Of a stretch of 64,000 nt of DNA, positions 16,642-25,506 are shown one piece after another. The notes below the pieces were generated by a model. The model made no database searches. It worked only from the letters and a program-made list of their open reading frames with translations, and was not told the origin of the DNA. Within the stretch, counting starts at the first letter, position 1; each line of letters starts with the position of its first letter. A program made the position numbers and the translations under genes. Origin of the DNA: JANXMY01 sp965246745 (lineage in GTDB: Bacteria > Armatimonadota > Armatimonadia > Armatimonadales > Capsulimonadaceae); NCBI GenBank assembly GCA_965246745.1, contig OZ251980.1:682001-746000 (forward strand). The letters run 5' to 3'.

Positions 16642-19155
16642 ATGCACTCCGCCCGTGTCCCCGCCTTTGCCCACGCGTCCCTTTTCTCCTCCGCCCTGAT
16701 GTTCGCCGCCCTCGCGCCGGGGCAGGCGCAGACGCTTTCCGCGCAGCCTTCCGCCGCCCCGGCCCTTTCGGTGCCCGCGCCGACCGTGCCGGCGGCCCTG
16801 CCGCCGACGACTTCGCCGGCGGGCCTCACGCCTGCCGTGCCGAACACCACCGGGACGGTGCAGAACGCTGCGCCGAACGTTTCGGCGGCGGAAACGCCGC
16901 TGCCGGGCATAAATCCCGACGCCCCGGCGTATGCGAATGACCGGACCGTGGACCCCAATCGGTCGGTGATTTTAGACAACGCCGACACGCTGGAGCAGAC
17001 CGAGCCGGGCAAGTTTACGGCGGCGGGCCATGTCCGGGTGCGTTACCAGGGCTACAAGCTCACCGGAGACCGGGTGGAGGTGGACACCGACCGGGGCACG
17101 GCCCGGTTCACCGGCAATGTTCACCTGCTTGCGCCGAACGGGCAAAGCGTCGATTCCAGTCCGGGCAGCGTGCTGCAAATCAACCTGCGGCGCGGGACCT
17201 ACCAAATCGCCGGGGCGCGGTCGGTGATTACGCCGGAGCAGTCCCAGGCGGGGCTGATCCTGCCGATTTTTGTGTACGGCGGCACCGTGCGCGGGCGGCC
17301 CGGTTTTATTGACGCCCGCAACGGGCAGTTTACGACGTGCGATTTTCTGGACCCGCATTATGCATTCGGCGCTCGCGAGCTGTATCTCATCCCCGGACGA
17401 AGGCTGGTCGGGCGCAATGTCTCGCTGTACCGTAAAGGCCACCGGGTGTTTTCGGTCCCGTACATCGTCGTTCCCCTGACCGATAGACTCGCCCGGCAGA
17501 CGTTGTTTCCGCAGGTCGGCCAGACCCCCGATGAGGGCTACTTCGTCAAGTTTGCGTTCGGCTACGCCCTGGCGTCGAGCCTGCCGGGCATTCTGCGGAT
17601 CGAAGAGTTCCAGAAAAAAGGCACCGGGCTGGGCTTCGACCAGAACTACGGCTCGCAAAGCGACCCCAAGCGCGGCTCCGGGCTGTTTACCATCTACCGA
17701 TTGTACGACCAAAGCCGCCAAATCGAGGACATCAGCGGCAGCCTGAATCACTCCCAGCAGTTCGGGACGGTGACGGCCAGCCTCACATCGCAGTTTCAGC
17801 AGAACTCGTACTTTGCGGGCCTTGCCAAAAGCCAGTCCCAGAACACCACCCTCGGGCTGACCCGCGCGGTCGGCAACCTGACCTCGGCGCTGCAAACCAC
17901 GCTGACCCGGAACTCCTACGGCGCAGGCGTGTCCCAAAACATCACGTCGTCGTTTGACCAGACATTTTCGCCGACGCCGGCCCAGTCGCTGCACACGCGG
18001 TTCGACTTTTCAGGCGTGTCGTCGCCGGGCTTCGCCGGCTACGGCGGCGTGAATACCCAGCAGCTCGATTCCAATTTGGATTACGCCGCGCGGGGCAAAG
18101 TCTTTGATTACGAAGTGCTGGCGACCAAGTACAATTCGCTGCACAATTCCGGCGGCTCGCAGTTTTTCGGCGGCCTTCAGCGCCTGCCCGAGTTTCGGAT
18201 TGCGACTGATGCCCTCCGCTCCCCGCTGCTGGCCCTGCTGCTGCCCCGCGCCGCCCGCGCCGAATTGTCGCTCGGCGCGTTCAGCGAGCCGGCGTCGCTG
18301 ACGAGTTCCCAGCGGGCGCGGTTCAATTTAGACCTCGGCACGACCACCCGGCGCTTGTCCGGCCGCAGCGACCTCGACTACGGCGGGTCGTTTGAGCAGG
18401 GCGTCTACGGCAACAACACGGCCCAGTATGTTCTCAACGGCCGCACGGGGTATCGCCTGCGGATTGGAAAGCAGTCGTCGCTCGGGGCGACTTACTCTTA
18501 CCTGCGGCCTTACGGCTACACGCCGTTTCAGTTCGATTATGCGGGCAATTCCAACTTGGCGGGCGTCAATCTTTCGGTTCAAGAGTCGAAAGCGTTTCAG
18601 CTCTCGGTCGGCACCGGGTATGATTTCAACCGCGAGCATTCCCAGTACGGCTTCCGCGCGACCCCGTTTCAATCGGTCGCCGCCCAGGTGCTGTACACGC
18701 CGGTCTCGTTTCTGCGCTTTCGGACCACGGCCTCTTACGACCTCAACAACAGCCGATTACAGGACCTGACTAACGCCCTTTCGATACGCGGCTCCGACGC
18801 GCTTTCGCTGAACTTGTCGGGCCGCTACGATCCCGTGCTGAAGCGCTACACGACTTTGAACGGCGACCTGAACCTGCCGTTTCTCCGGGACCGGCGCGAG
18901 GATGCCGGCTACCGGGTGCGGGCCATCGCCGGATACAACGGCATCACGAGTAAGTTCGACTACAAGGGCCTCGAGCTGACCCGCGCGTGGCATGATTACG
19001 AGCTGAATTTGATTTACCAAAACACGCCGCAGGGCCTCCGCCCCGGCTCCAGCTTCGTGCTGTCGTTTCGCCTCAAAGCCTTCCCTGCCTTTGAGCCGTT
19101 CGCGACGGGGCAGTACGGCCAGGCTTTGAACACCGGCATCGGCCAGACGCTTTAA
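16642..19155 (+). CDS. lptD: LptD/OstA-like outer-membrane LPS-assembly protein
   Basis: 837 residues. A signal peptide (~1-30, ending AQA) and an Ala/Pro-rich linker are followed by an OstA/LptA-type beta domain (~110-210: NADTLEQTEPGKFTAAGHVR, then ALTERNATE strands such as GDRVEVDTDRGTARFTGNV). The rest alternates short aromatic/polar strands (for example YGGSFEQGVYGNNTAQYVLN), as expected for a large outer-membrane barrel, and ends with ALNTGIGQTL. LptD inserts lipopolysaccharide into the outer leaflet. The similarity is by architecture rather than by unique motifs, so a related organic-solvent-tolerance-type barrel is possible. It is the clearest sign of an outer membrane in this organism. 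Confidence 0.75.
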   Translation: MHSARVPAFAHASLFSSALMFAALAPGQAQTLSAQPSAAPALSVPAPTVPAALPPTTSPAGLTPAVPNTTGTVQNAAPNVSAAETPLPGINPDAPAYANDRTVDPNRSVILDNADTLEQTEPGKFTAAGHVRVRYQGYKLTGDRVEVDTDRGTARFTGNVHLLAPNGQSVDSSPGSVLQINLRRGTYQIAGARSVITPEQSQAGLILPIFVYGGTVRGRPGFIDARNGQFTTCDFLDPHYAFGARELYLIPGRRLVGRNVSLYRKGHRVFSVPYIVVPLTDRLARQTLFPQVGQTPDEGYFVKFAFGYALASSLPGILRIEEFQKKGTGLGFDQNYGSQSDPKRGSGLFTIYRLYDQSRQIEDISGSLNHSQQFGTVTASLTSQFQQNSYFAGLAKSQSQNTTLGLTRAVGNLTSALQTTLTRNSYGAGVSQNITSSFDQTFSPTPAQSLHTRFDFSGVSSPGFAGYGGVNTQQLDSNLDYAARGKVFDYEVLATKYNSLHNSGGSQFFGGLQRLPEFRIATDALRSPLLALLLPRAARAELSLGAFSEPASLTSSQRARFNLDLGTTTRRLSGRSDLDYGGSFEQGVYGNNTAQYVLNGRTGYRLRIGKQSSLGATYSYLRPYGYTPFQFDYAGNSNLAGVNLSVQESKAFQLSVGTGYDFNREHSQYGFRATPFQSVAAQVLYTPVSFLRFRTTASYDLNNSRLQDLTNALSIRGSDALSLNLSGRYDPVLKRYTTLNGDLNLPFLRDRREDAGYRVRAIAGYNGITSKFDYKGLELTRAWHDYELNLIYQNTPQGLRPGSSFVLSFRLKAFPAFEPFATGQYGQALNTGIGQTL

Positions 19156-19172
19156 AGGGGAGAATTTCCGTC

Positions 19173-19562
19173 ATGAGTCCGCTCAGTGCCCTTTACTTTC
19201 TTTTGCAGGCCGTCGTTCTGCTGTTCCTCTTTTTGTCGGTGGGCGTCGCCGCGCGGCAGGCGCGAGTGCATCTCGCCTGGCTGGTCCCGCTGGCGGTGGG
19301 AGAGTCCGTGGGCCTGGTCAACAGCATAGTCGGCTTGCTGATGCCGTGGTACATGGCCGCGCACGGCACGTCCTTCACCGAGCGAAACGTCTGGCTGATC
19401 CCGCAGCAGTTTCTTTCCACGTTCACCACTCTAGCCTTTTTGTGGTTCGCCATTGCCCTGTTCCGCACCCTGAGCACACAGGTTTTTGCGCCCCCCGCGC
19501 CGCCGCAGCCGCCGCCTGTTCCCGGAAGCTGGCCCCCGCCGCCCAGCCCGCCGAGCATCTAA
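19173..19562 (+). CDS. Small membrane protein with proline-rich tail
   Basis: 129 residues with three hydrophobic segments (about 5-26, 33-58 and 82-102) and a C-terminal tail of PPAPPQPPPVPGSW and further prolines. An AGGGGAGA ribosome site precedes the ATG, 17 nt after the lptD-like stop, so the two are probably co-transcribed. Not recognised; no enzymatic motif is seen. The proline tail could be an extended periplasmic or cytosolic arm. Confidence 0.7.
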   Translation: MSPLSALYFLLQAVVLLFLFLSVGVAARQARVHLAWLVPLAVGESVGLVNSIVGLLMPWYMAAHGTSFTERNVWLIPQQFLSTFTTLAFLWFAIALFRTLSTQVFAPPAPPQPPPVPGSWPPPPSPPSI

Positions 19563-19611
19563 AGCGGCAGCCGAGCGCGGTATAATCAGCAAAACATCGG
19601 GAGTGTAATTT

Positions 19612-19846
19612 ATGGCGAAAACTGACAATTACGCTGGACGACCAAACCTGCGAAAGCCTTTGCGCCGCTGCCGGGTGCGGACACATCAGCCACTTGGTCG
19701 AAGCGGTCGTGCGCCCCTATGTGCTTAGGCAAAATGAACAGTTAGACGAAGGCTACCGCCAACTGGCCGCAGACGAAGCGCAGGAAGTGGAAGCGATGAA
19801 ATGGGCCGAGGCAACAATCGGGAATGTCTGCGATGAAACGCGGTGA
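19612..19846 (+). pseudogene. MazE-like antitoxin with a one-base frameshift at its start
   Basis: After the ATG at 19612 the frame is broken by one extra A in the run AAAA at 19618-19621. Without it the frame reads MAKLTITLDDQTCESLC...HISHLVEAVVRPYVL and continues to TGA 19844-19846, giving a 77-residue antitoxin-like protein with an acidic C-terminal half. A TATAAT box lies at 19581-19586. The 3' end overlaps the start of a MazF-like remnant, the normal order of such operons. A sequencing error in the A run would make this gene intact, so that should be considered. Confidence 0.6.
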
Positions 19847-19872
19847 AGTCTGCGATGAAACGCGGTGAAGTC
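19829..19872 (+). repeat. 22-bp exact tandem duplication at the antitoxin/toxin junction
   Basis: Two adjacent identical 22-nt copies, 19829-19850 and 19851-19872, each containing gatgaaacgcggtgaag. Each copy carries the toxin start ATG (19833 and 19855). In the first copy the frame stops after MKRGEVCDETR; only the second copy continues into toxin-like sequence. Confidence 0.95.
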
Positions 19873-19947
19873 TGCTGGGTGGGCTTTGATCCTTCTGCGG
19901 TCGAGGTCAGGCCGGCACTCTTTCCGATGCCGACAGGACAAACATAG
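19855..19947 (+). pseudogene. MazF-like toxin remnant
   Basis: Thirty codons beginning MKRGEVCWVGFDPS, the hallmark N-terminus of MazF/PemK RNases, then a degenerate EVRPALFP (family pattern ...RPALIVS) and a stop. The remaining ~80 residues of the fold are absent, so the gene is dead. The 55 nt after it lead directly into the nth promoter. Confidence 0.75.
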
Positions 19948-19974
19948 AACAGGCAGTCAAGGTTCAGCTTATGC

Positions 19975-20003
19975 TTGCCAACAGTCAGGCGATATGCTAT
20001 AAT
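19975..20003 (+). promoter_or_regulatory. nth promoter, leaderless GTG start
   Basis: TTGCCA (19975-19980), exactly 17 nt, TATAAT (19998-20003). The GTG at 20009 follows after 5 nt. A TTG at 20003 is in the same frame but overlaps the -10 box, so GTG 20009 is the better start. Confidence 0.8.
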
Positions 20004-20008
20004 TGCCC

Positions 20009-20734
20009 GTGACGCTGTATTCTGAGGCGGAGCGGGGGCGGCTGCGGGCGAAGCTGCGGCAGGTCGAAGAAAAACTCGATGCGGCTTACGGAGCGCGGGT
20101 CTGGTCGGCAGGGCATTACACGGATGATTTGGTCGGCGCTCTCGTGGCGACCGTGCTGTCGCAGAACACAAGCGACTTAAACTCGGGGCGGGCGTTTGCG
20201 TCGCTCAAAGCGGCTTTTCCCGGCGGGTGGGACGAGGTGCGGGCGGCCTCGGTCTCGGCGGTGGCCGACGCCATTCGGTCGGGCGGCATGGCGAACCTGA
20301 AAGCTCCGCGCATTCAGGCGATTTTGCAGGATATTTACGACGGCACCGGGCGGACCGATCTCGGGCACATTCGCGAGTGGGGCGATGCTCGGATCAATAC
20401 CTACTTGAAGGGCTTTCACGGGGTCGGGGCCAAAACCGCCGCGTGCATTTTGATGTTCAACTTGGGCCGCCCGGTGCTGGCGGTGGACACGCATGTGCAT
20501 CGGGTGTCGCGCCGCCTCGGCCTGATCCCCGCCAAAGCGTCGGCAGACCTCGCCCACGATTTGCTGCCCGAGCTGCTCGACGGCAATGAAGCCTACTCGC
20601 TGCATGTGCATTTTATCGAGCACGGGCGGCGGGTCTGCCATTCGCAAAAGCCTGAATGTTCGGTCTGCCCTCTGAAGAGCGACTGCGAGTACTACGGAAA
20701 TCAGCGATTTGACGGGCAGCAGGCTGGAAAATGA
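20009..20734 (+). CDS. nth: Endonuclease III (DNA glycosylase/AP lyase)
   Basis: 241 residues. Base-excision repair enzyme that removes oxidised pyrimidines and cuts at abasic sites. The helix-hairpin-helix LKGFHGVGAKTAACILMF has the catalytic Lys, and VLAVDTHVHRVSRRLGL has the catalytic Asp. The C-terminal iron-sulfur loop is complete: CHSQKPEC-SVC-PLKSDC (Cys-x6-Cys-x2-Cys-x5-Cys). VLSQNTSDLN is the usual helix near the substrate pocket. The start was set by the promoter position. It overlaps the thioesterase gene by 26 nt. Confidence 0.93.
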   Translation: MTLYSEAERGRLRAKLRQVEEKLDAAYGARVWSAGHYTDDLVGALVATVLSQNTSDLNSGRAFASLKAAFPGGWDEVRAASVSAVADAIRSGGMANLKAPRIQAILQDIYDGTGRTDLGHIREWGDARINTYLKGFHGVGAKTAACILMFNLGRPVLAVDTHVHRVSRRLGLIPAKASADLAHDLLPELLDGNEAYSLHVHFIEHGRRVCHSQKPECSVCPLKSDCEYYGNQRFDGQQAGK

Positions 20735-21113
20735 CGGACACTGCTTCGGATGCGGGCCGAAAAACCCAATCGGACTCCATCTGGCGTTTCGGCGGGACGG
20801 CGAGACTTACCGCGCCGAATGGACCCCGGCGCGGGAGCATGGCGGCTGGGCGGGGCGGGTTCACGGCGGCCTGCTGGCGCTGGTGCTCGACGAAGCCCTG
20901 TCTCGTCCAGCACTGGAAACTTATGGCCTGCACTGGGTCACGGCCGAGCTGACGACCCGGCTGCTTGCGCCGGCTCCCCTCGGCGAGACCCTCGAAATTA
21001 CGGCGTGGATCACCGAAGCCCGGCCTCGGCGGATTGTCTGCGCGGGCGAAGTGCGGTCGCAGTGCGGCGGCTTGATTGCAGCCGGGCAGGCGAAAATGAT
21101 GCGGGCCAAATGA
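20709..21113 (+). CDS. PaaI-type hotdog thioesterase
   Basis: 134 residues. The start region DGHCFGCGPKNPIGLHL is typical of a PaaI/4HBT subgroup, and GRVHGGLLALVLDEALSRPAL is the catalytic hotdog helix with the conserved HGG and Asp/Glu. It should hydrolyse an acyl-CoA or acyl carrier thioester; the acyl group is unknown. There is no ATG in frame near the start. The TTG at 20709 is the first plausible start, and translation is probably coupled to nth, with which it overlaps. Confidence 0.85.
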   Translation: MTGSRLENDGHCFGCGPKNPIGLHLAFRRDGETYRAEWTPAREHGGWAGRVHGGLLALVLDEALSRPALETYGLHWVTAELTTRLLAPAPLGETLEITAWITEARPRRIVCAGEVRSQCGGLIAAGQAKMMRAK

Positions 21114-21132
21114 GCGCCGAGGAGAACTTTTT

Positions 21133-21693
21133 ATGGAACCGGCCCCAGTGCAGGACGCGTATTCACTTAACAGCGACGGCAGCGGCGAAACGCCGCTGGA
21201 GACCGCCGCCCGGCTGGAAGCCGCGCCCCGCCGGGCGGCAGGCGAGGCGGACCGCCAGCAGGAGCGCGAAGCCGATGTTCTGGTCGCCGATATTGACCGC
21301 TATGTTGCCGAAACTGACCCGGCTTCGCTGCTGGACGCCGAACAAGCGCTGGACGCCTGGGAAATCCCGACCGACCCGCTGGACGGGGTGCCGACCGATA
21401 CCGTGTTTGCACCCAATATCGAAGGCGAGCCGCCGCTTGTGCCGATTTTCCTGGCCCAAACCGAAGCCGAAGCAAACATCGTGCGCGGCCTGCTGGAAGC
21501 GGCGGGCATCCCGGTCGCCGTCAACCGCTTGTCCAGCCCGGCCCTCGGCGGCGTCTTCCAGCCCGATGAAACCCGCTGGGGCGACCTGCTGGTGTCCGCA
21601 TCCCACGCCGCCGCCGCGCAGGCCGTGATTGCCGACGCGGCCGCCGCCGGCGCCGCCCACATTGCCGCAAACCAAGAGGACACTTATGCGTAA
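21133..21693 (+). CDS. DUF2007-like protein with acidic N-terminal extension
   Basis: 186 residues. The C-terminal ~75 residues (VPIFLAQTEAEANIVRGLLE, then AAGIPVAVNR and WGDLLVSASHAAAAQAVI) follow the strand-helix-strand pattern of the DUF2007 'putative signal transducing' family. The first ~100 residues are acidic, Ala-rich and probably unstructured. GAGGAG precedes the ATG. Its stop codon overlaps the next start by 8 nt, so it is in an operon with the secreted protein that follows. Function unknown. Confidence 0.65.
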   Translation: MEPAPVQDAYSLNSDGSGETPLETAARLEAAPRRAAGEADRQQEREADVLVADIDRYVAETDPASLLDAEQALDAWEIPTDPLDGVPTDTVFAPNIEGEPPLVPIFLAQTEAEANIVRGLLEAAGIPVAVNRLSSPALGGVFQPDETRWGDLLVSASHAAAAQAVIADAAAAGAAHIAANQEDTYA

Positions 21694-23137
21694 TTTCACT
21701 GCCGCCCTGTTTTTGACGCTGGGCAGCGCCGCCGTTTCGGCTTGGCCCGCCGCCGCGCAGGACAGCCCGGCCTCGGTCGCCCCCGCCGGGGCGATCCAGA
21801 TCAGCCGCCCGTACAACAAAGCCGTCGTCCGCGAATCGGTTCCGGTCAAGCTGCGGGACTTCCCCGCCGGCGGCTACCTGTCCGTCTCCATTGACGGACG
21901 CTTTATCACGGCCCAGCCCCTGCCGAGAAGCCGGGCGCTGCCGGTGTATGTTTGGGACACCAAAGCGCCGTACACCGATCCCGACAGCCCCGACACGCCC
22001 AAATACTACCGTGACGGCGCTCATGCCATCACCATTTCCGTGTACAACGCCCAAAACAAGCTGGTCGGCACCGACTCGGTCTCGGTGCAGGTCGCCGATA
22101 AAATCAACCTGCCGGCCTCGCAGGGCATCACCCTGTCGTACCCCTGGAAAACCGGCCTCAGCCTGCGGTATCAGCGGCGAACGACCTTGTCCGCCGCGCC
22201 GACCGACACGCCCAACGCGGCGCAGACGCTTCAGCAGTCGCTTTTGCGCTACGGCCGCACGGTGGAGAACATCAGCGACGGCACCGCGCTGATCCGCGAC
22301 CAAGTGATTTCCGTGGACAAATCGGTCCGCCCGAAAGCGTTTGTCTCGTATGTCGCCACCCACGGCCAGCCGCAGGCGCTCGGCGCGGGTGTCCGCGCCG
22401 AATACCGCAACGTCAACGCTCGCGGGCGGGTCTTGTCCAAGCTGACCGCGCAGAACACGCCGGAGTCGGTCGGCTTTTCGATCCCCGTGCTGCCGCCGCG
22501 CCGGGTCTCGGTCGGCGCTCACTGGGAAACCCCGGTCGAGATCACCCTGGATTGGAACTCGCCGTATCCCGCCAAAATCACGGCGACCAGCACGCTGGAA
22601 GATTTCGAGTGGCAGGACCGCTACCCGACCGCCAAAATCCGCGAGACATATGAAGGCCCGGCGACCTTTTACCCCGGCCCCGGCTCGGCGCTGCCGGCGC
22701 TGACAAATCGCTCGGTCCGGTTTGAGCGTGTTTACTTTTACGCTTACAACGCAGGGCGCATCGTGCGGACCCAAACAACCATTTCGCTGATCTCCGATAC
22801 GCCGGGGCTGCTCAGCGCGGCAACGGCAGCCGGCGGCTATCCGGGCGGGGGCTATCCGGGCGGCGGGTATCCGGGCGCGGGGCGCGGCTTTGGCCGGCCG
22901 GACGGCGCTTCCATCCCGCCGGGCGGTTTTCCGGGGGGTGATGCGGGGGGGTTCCCCGGCGGCTATCCGGGCGGCGCTCCGAGCGGCTATCCCGGCCCCC
23001 CGAACGGCTTTCCGGGCGGAGGGCCAAGCGGCTATCCCGGCGGGGGGTCGGGCTATCCGGGCGGGGGCAGACCCGGCGGCACAAGCGGCAGCCCGACCAA
23101 GCTGACTTACACCGAAACCACGGTGATTTTGATTTAG
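21686..23137 (+). CDS. Secreted protein with Gly/Pro-rich repeat near the C-terminus
   Basis: 483 residues from ATG 21686 (the frame is open to 21629 inside the upstream gene). A signal peptide is clear (MRNFTAALFLTLGSAAVSAW, then PAAAQD). The body is beta-rich and contains a DTKAPYTDPDSPDTPKYY stretch. Near the end is a ~85-residue low-complexity region of YPGGG-type units, after which the strand TKLTYTETTVILI closes the protein. The repeat appears inserted before the final strand. I do not recognise the family; a periplasmic or cell-surface role is likely. tatC follows 22 nt later. Confidence 0.8.
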   Translation: MRNFTAALFLTLGSAAVSAWPAAAQDSPASVAPAGAIQISRPYNKAVVRESVPVKLRDFPAGGYLSVSIDGRFITAQPLPRSRALPVYVWDTKAPYTDPDSPDTPKYYRDGAHAITISVYNAQNKLVGTDSVSVQVADKINLPASQGITLSYPWKTGLSLRYQRRTTLSAAPTDTPNAAQTLQQSLLRYGRTVENISDGTALIRDQVISVDKSVRPKAFVSYVATHGQPQALGAGVRAEYRNVNARGRVLSKLTAQNTPESVGFSIPVLPPRRVSVGAHWETPVEITLDWNSPYPAKITATSTLEDFEWQDRYPTAKIRETYEGPATFYPGPGSALPALTNRSVRFERVYFYAYNAGRIVRTQTTISLISDTPGLLSAATAAGGYPGGGYPGGGYPGAGRGFGRPDGASIPPGGFPGGDAGGFPGGYPGGAPSGYPGPPNGFPGGGPSGYPGGGSGYPGGGRPGGTSGSPTKLTYTETTVILI

Positions 23138-23159
23138 CGTGACGCTGATTTAGGCACTT

Positions 23160-23966
23160 ATGGCACTGAAACTGACGGGGATCAATCCTGAAGACGACAC
23201 GCGGCGTGATGCGGAGCGCAAAGCGGAGCTGACCGAGCATTTGGCCGAGCTGCGGACCCGGCTGATACGCGCCTCGGTGTATGTGCTGATCGGCATGGGC
23301 GTGATGTGGCTCCTCAGCGGGCGCATTCAAGCCCTGGTCATGGCCCCAATCAACACGATTGTCCATCAAATCGCGTCTCAGCCGTCGCCGCAGTCGCAGC
23401 TTCCCGCCAGCGGGTTTGTCATCAACAACTTCACCGACGGCTTCTTTTTGAAGCTGCAAATCGCGACGGTCGGCGGCCTGATTCTGGCGCTGCCGCTGGC
23501 CGTGCTGGAATTATGGGGCTTTATCGCGCCGGCGCTGACCCCCGAAGAGAAGCGCGGCGTCCACTTTGTCGCGCCGATGTCGGTGGTGCTGTTTTTTCTG
23601 GGAACGTCCTGCGCCTATTTTATCCTGCCGATGGCTGCTCATTGGTTTCTGAGCTACATTCCGCCGGGCGCGATCCTGCTGCAAAACCCGCTGACATGGA
23701 CGGTGTTTGTCGTCAAGATTTTGCTGGTCTTCGGCCTGCTGTTTGAGCTGCCGGTCGTTTTGATGTTCCTCGGCAAAATCGGGGTGATCAACTCGGCGCT
23801 GATGATTCGCTACTGGCGGCAGATCGCGGTCGGCTTGTTTACTCTGGCGATGGTCGTTGCGCCGTCGAACGACCCCGGCACGATGCTGGCGCTGGCAATT
23901 CCCTTGACGCTGCTGTTCTTCGGGTCCATCGGCCTGGTCAAGCTGGTCGAGCCGAAAGCAAATTGA
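23160..23966 (+). CDS. tatC: Sec-independent protein translocase TatC
   Basis: 268 residues with six hydrophobic segments. The membrane subunit that binds twin-arginine signal peptides. Hallmarks: ELTEHLAELRTRLIRASV at the N-terminus with the conserved Glu and Arg of the signal-peptide site, EEKRGVHFVAPM, a PLTW loop, LLFELPVVLMFL with the conserved Glu, and a VVAPSNDPGTM segment. No tatA/B gene is nearby. Among products here, NasA-type enzymes are cytoplasmic, so no local Tat substrate is obvious. Confidence 0.95.
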   Translation: MALKLTGINPEDDTRRDAERKAELTEHLAELRTRLIRASVYVLIGMGVMWLLSGRIQALVMAPINTIVHQIASQPSPQSQLPASGFVINNFTDGFFLKLQIATVGGLILALPLAVLELWGFIAPALTPEEKRGVHFVAPMSVVLFFLGTSCAYFILPMAAHWFLSYIPPGAILLQNPLTWTVFVVKILLVFGLLFELPVVLMFLGKIGVINSALMIRYWRQIAVGLFTLAMVVAPSNDPGTMLALAIPLTLLFFGSIGLVKLVEPKAN

Positions 23967-24088
23967 CGCTGCCGTTACCCGCAAAAGTACGGGTTTCGGG
24001 GCGGGGCGGGCAAAAGCCGGCAGTTCTGCGGGGAAAGTTCGGCGCAGTTGGCGCGGTTTCTGGATACACTCACAGTGAGGAGCTTCCA

Positions 24089-24403
24089 ATGACAATGCGC
24101 CGCGCGTGGCTGGCCTGGGACAGCCTGCTTTTATTTTTCATCTGCACGCTCGATATGTGCTCGACGCTGTACTGGGTACACGCCGGAGCGGCGTCCGAAG
24201 CGAACCCCTGGATGGCGTTCTGCCTGGCGCATGGCGACGCGGCGTTCTGCGCGGCCAAGACTGTCTCGTTTCTGCCGCTGCTGGCGTTCGCCGCGTATTA
24301 TCGCCCGACCCGGCCGCGCCTGATTGCCGTGTCTCTGCGCGGAACTGTCGCGCTTTACCTCGCCGTATACGCCGTCGCCGTCGGCAGCCAATGGCTGCAC
24401 TGA
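24089..24403 (+). CDS. DUF5658-like membrane protein
   Basis: 104 residues with three hydrophobic segments. The signature LDMCSTLYWVHAGAASEANPWM matches the pattern D-xxST-x10-EANP of DUF5658-type small membrane proteins. A GAGGAG site precedes ATG 24089. The gap upstream (23967-24088) shows no other gene. Function unknown. Confidence 0.7.
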   Translation: MTMRRAWLAWDSLLLFFICTLDMCSTLYWVHAGAASEANPWMAFCLAHGDAAFCAAKTVSFLPLLAFAAYYRPTRPRLIAVSLRGTVALYLAVYAVAVGSQWLH

Positions 24404-24427
24404 AACCCGTTTGGGAGGCCCTGGCCG

Positions 24428-24988
24428 ATGACCGTTTTTGATGAGCGCCCGCCGGCTTCCCCGGCCCGGCGCCGCCTGCGGCTGCTGGCCCTGCCCGTGC
24501 TGGCCGGCCTGGCCTGGCTCGGGGTCGCCGCCGCCCACGCGCCGCATGGCGCGGCCCAAAAATTGCGTGAATTCCGGGGCGAAGCGCCGGCGGAGGCCGA
24601 GTTGAACCCGGCGATGAGCGACGCGCTGGCGATCCGCCGCTCCTTTTTGCTGCACCCCGGCGCTTCCCTCCTTCCGGCGCAAGGCCGGCGGCTGGTGGAG
24701 ATCGTGCGCGGCCCTGTCAACGAGCAGTCGCAAAGCGAAGCGCTGGACGTGCTCGGCTTGACCCTGCGGGCGCACGCGCTGTCGGCGGCGCAGTCCCGGC
24801 AGGCGCAGGATGCCGCGCTGGCCGTGCTCCAAACCAACCCCGGCCCAATGGTCCGCCTGGAAAGCGCCCGCCTGCTCGGCCACCTCGGCGGCCCCGCCGT
24901 CCGGCCGGCGCTGACGACTTTGTCCGCCGACCCTGACCCGAAAGTGCAGAACGCGGCCCGGCGGGGGCTGACGCGGGGCGGCCATTAA
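24428..24988 (+). CDS. Membrane-anchored protein with HEAT-like repeats
   Basis: 186 residues. An N-terminal signal-anchor (RRRLRLLALPVLAGLAWLGV) is followed by alpha-helical pairs; the last ~50 residues (MVRLESARLLGHLGGPAVRPAL, then TTLSADPDPKVQNAARRGL) look like HEAT repeats, which usually mediate protein contacts. It follows the DUF5658-like gene by 24 nt and is closed by a strong terminator. Function unknown. Confidence 0.7.
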   Translation: MTVFDERPPASPARRRLRLLALPVLAGLAWLGVAAAHAPHGAAQKLREFRGEAPAEAELNPAMSDALAIRRSFLLHPGASLLPAQGRRLVEIVRGPVNEQSQSEALDVLGLTLRAHALSAAQSRQAQDAALAVLQTNPGPMVRLESARLLGHLGGPAVRPALTTLSADPDPKVQNAARRGLTRGGH

Positions 24989-24994
24989 AGCCGC

Positions 24995-25028
24995 AAAAAA
25001 GCCCGCCGCGAATGCGGCGGGCTTTTTT
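24995..25028. terminator. Bidirectional rho-independent terminator
   Basis: A-run, 9-bp stem GCCCGCCGC / GCGGCGGGC, GAAT loop, six T's. It lies between the convergent HEAT-protein gene and the rrf2 gene and suits both strands. Confidence 0.93.
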
Positions 25029-25041
25029 GCGTGTGACGGCG

Positions 25042-25503
25042 CTAAATATAGTACATCAGCGCTTCGACGGCTTCTTCGGGGCGGGGCGGGGTGCCGGGGG
25101 CCGACGGCGCTTCGGCGAGAACTTCGATCGGCGTGCTTTCCAAAATGTCCCGGATGGCATCACGCACCCGGCGCAGGACGCGGGCCAGTTCCGACGAGTC
25201 ATGGGCGCTGTCGTCGGCCCACGTCGGGATCGGCATCAGCAGGCCCTCCAAATGCCGCAGAGCTTCGGCAAGAGACACGTCCGACGGGGCGCGGTTGAGG
25301 CGGTAGCCGCCGTGCTGCCCGCGCTTGCTTTCCAAAATCCCGGCATGGGACAGCGGCAGAAGCACCTGCTCGAGATACTTCTGCGACGTTTCGCACCGCG
25401 CCGCGAGTTCCCCAACCTGTCGGTAGCCGTTGCCGTCGCGCCAGTTTTGGATCAGGTCGCCGAGGACGCGCAGGCCGTACTGGCTTTTTGTGGTAAGTCG
25501 CAT
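25042..25503 (-). CDS. Rrf2 family transcriptional regulator
   Basis: 153 residues. The start MRLTTKSQYGLRVLGDL and the winged helix (VGELAARCETSQKYLEQVLL, then GILESKRGQHGGYRLNR) are the Rrf2 signature. The three-cysteine cluster-binding motif of IscR/NsrR is absent, which resembles the cysteine-metabolism regulator CymR more than iron-sulfur sensors. It is the last gene of the NIL - sulfurtransferase - rrf2 set (3 nt after the sulfurtransferase stop). The palindromes at 26715 and 30954, upstream of sulfur genes, are candidate binding sites; that link is inference. Confidence 0.9.
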   Translation of the reverse strand: MRLTTKSQYGLRVLGDLIQNWRDGNGYRQVGELAARCETSQKYLEQVLLPLSHAGILESKRGQHGGYRLNRAPSDVSLAEALRHLEGLLMPIPTWADDSAHDSSELARVLRRVRDAIRDILESTPIEVLAEAPSAPGTPPRPEEAVEALMYYI

Positions 25504-25506
25504 AAG

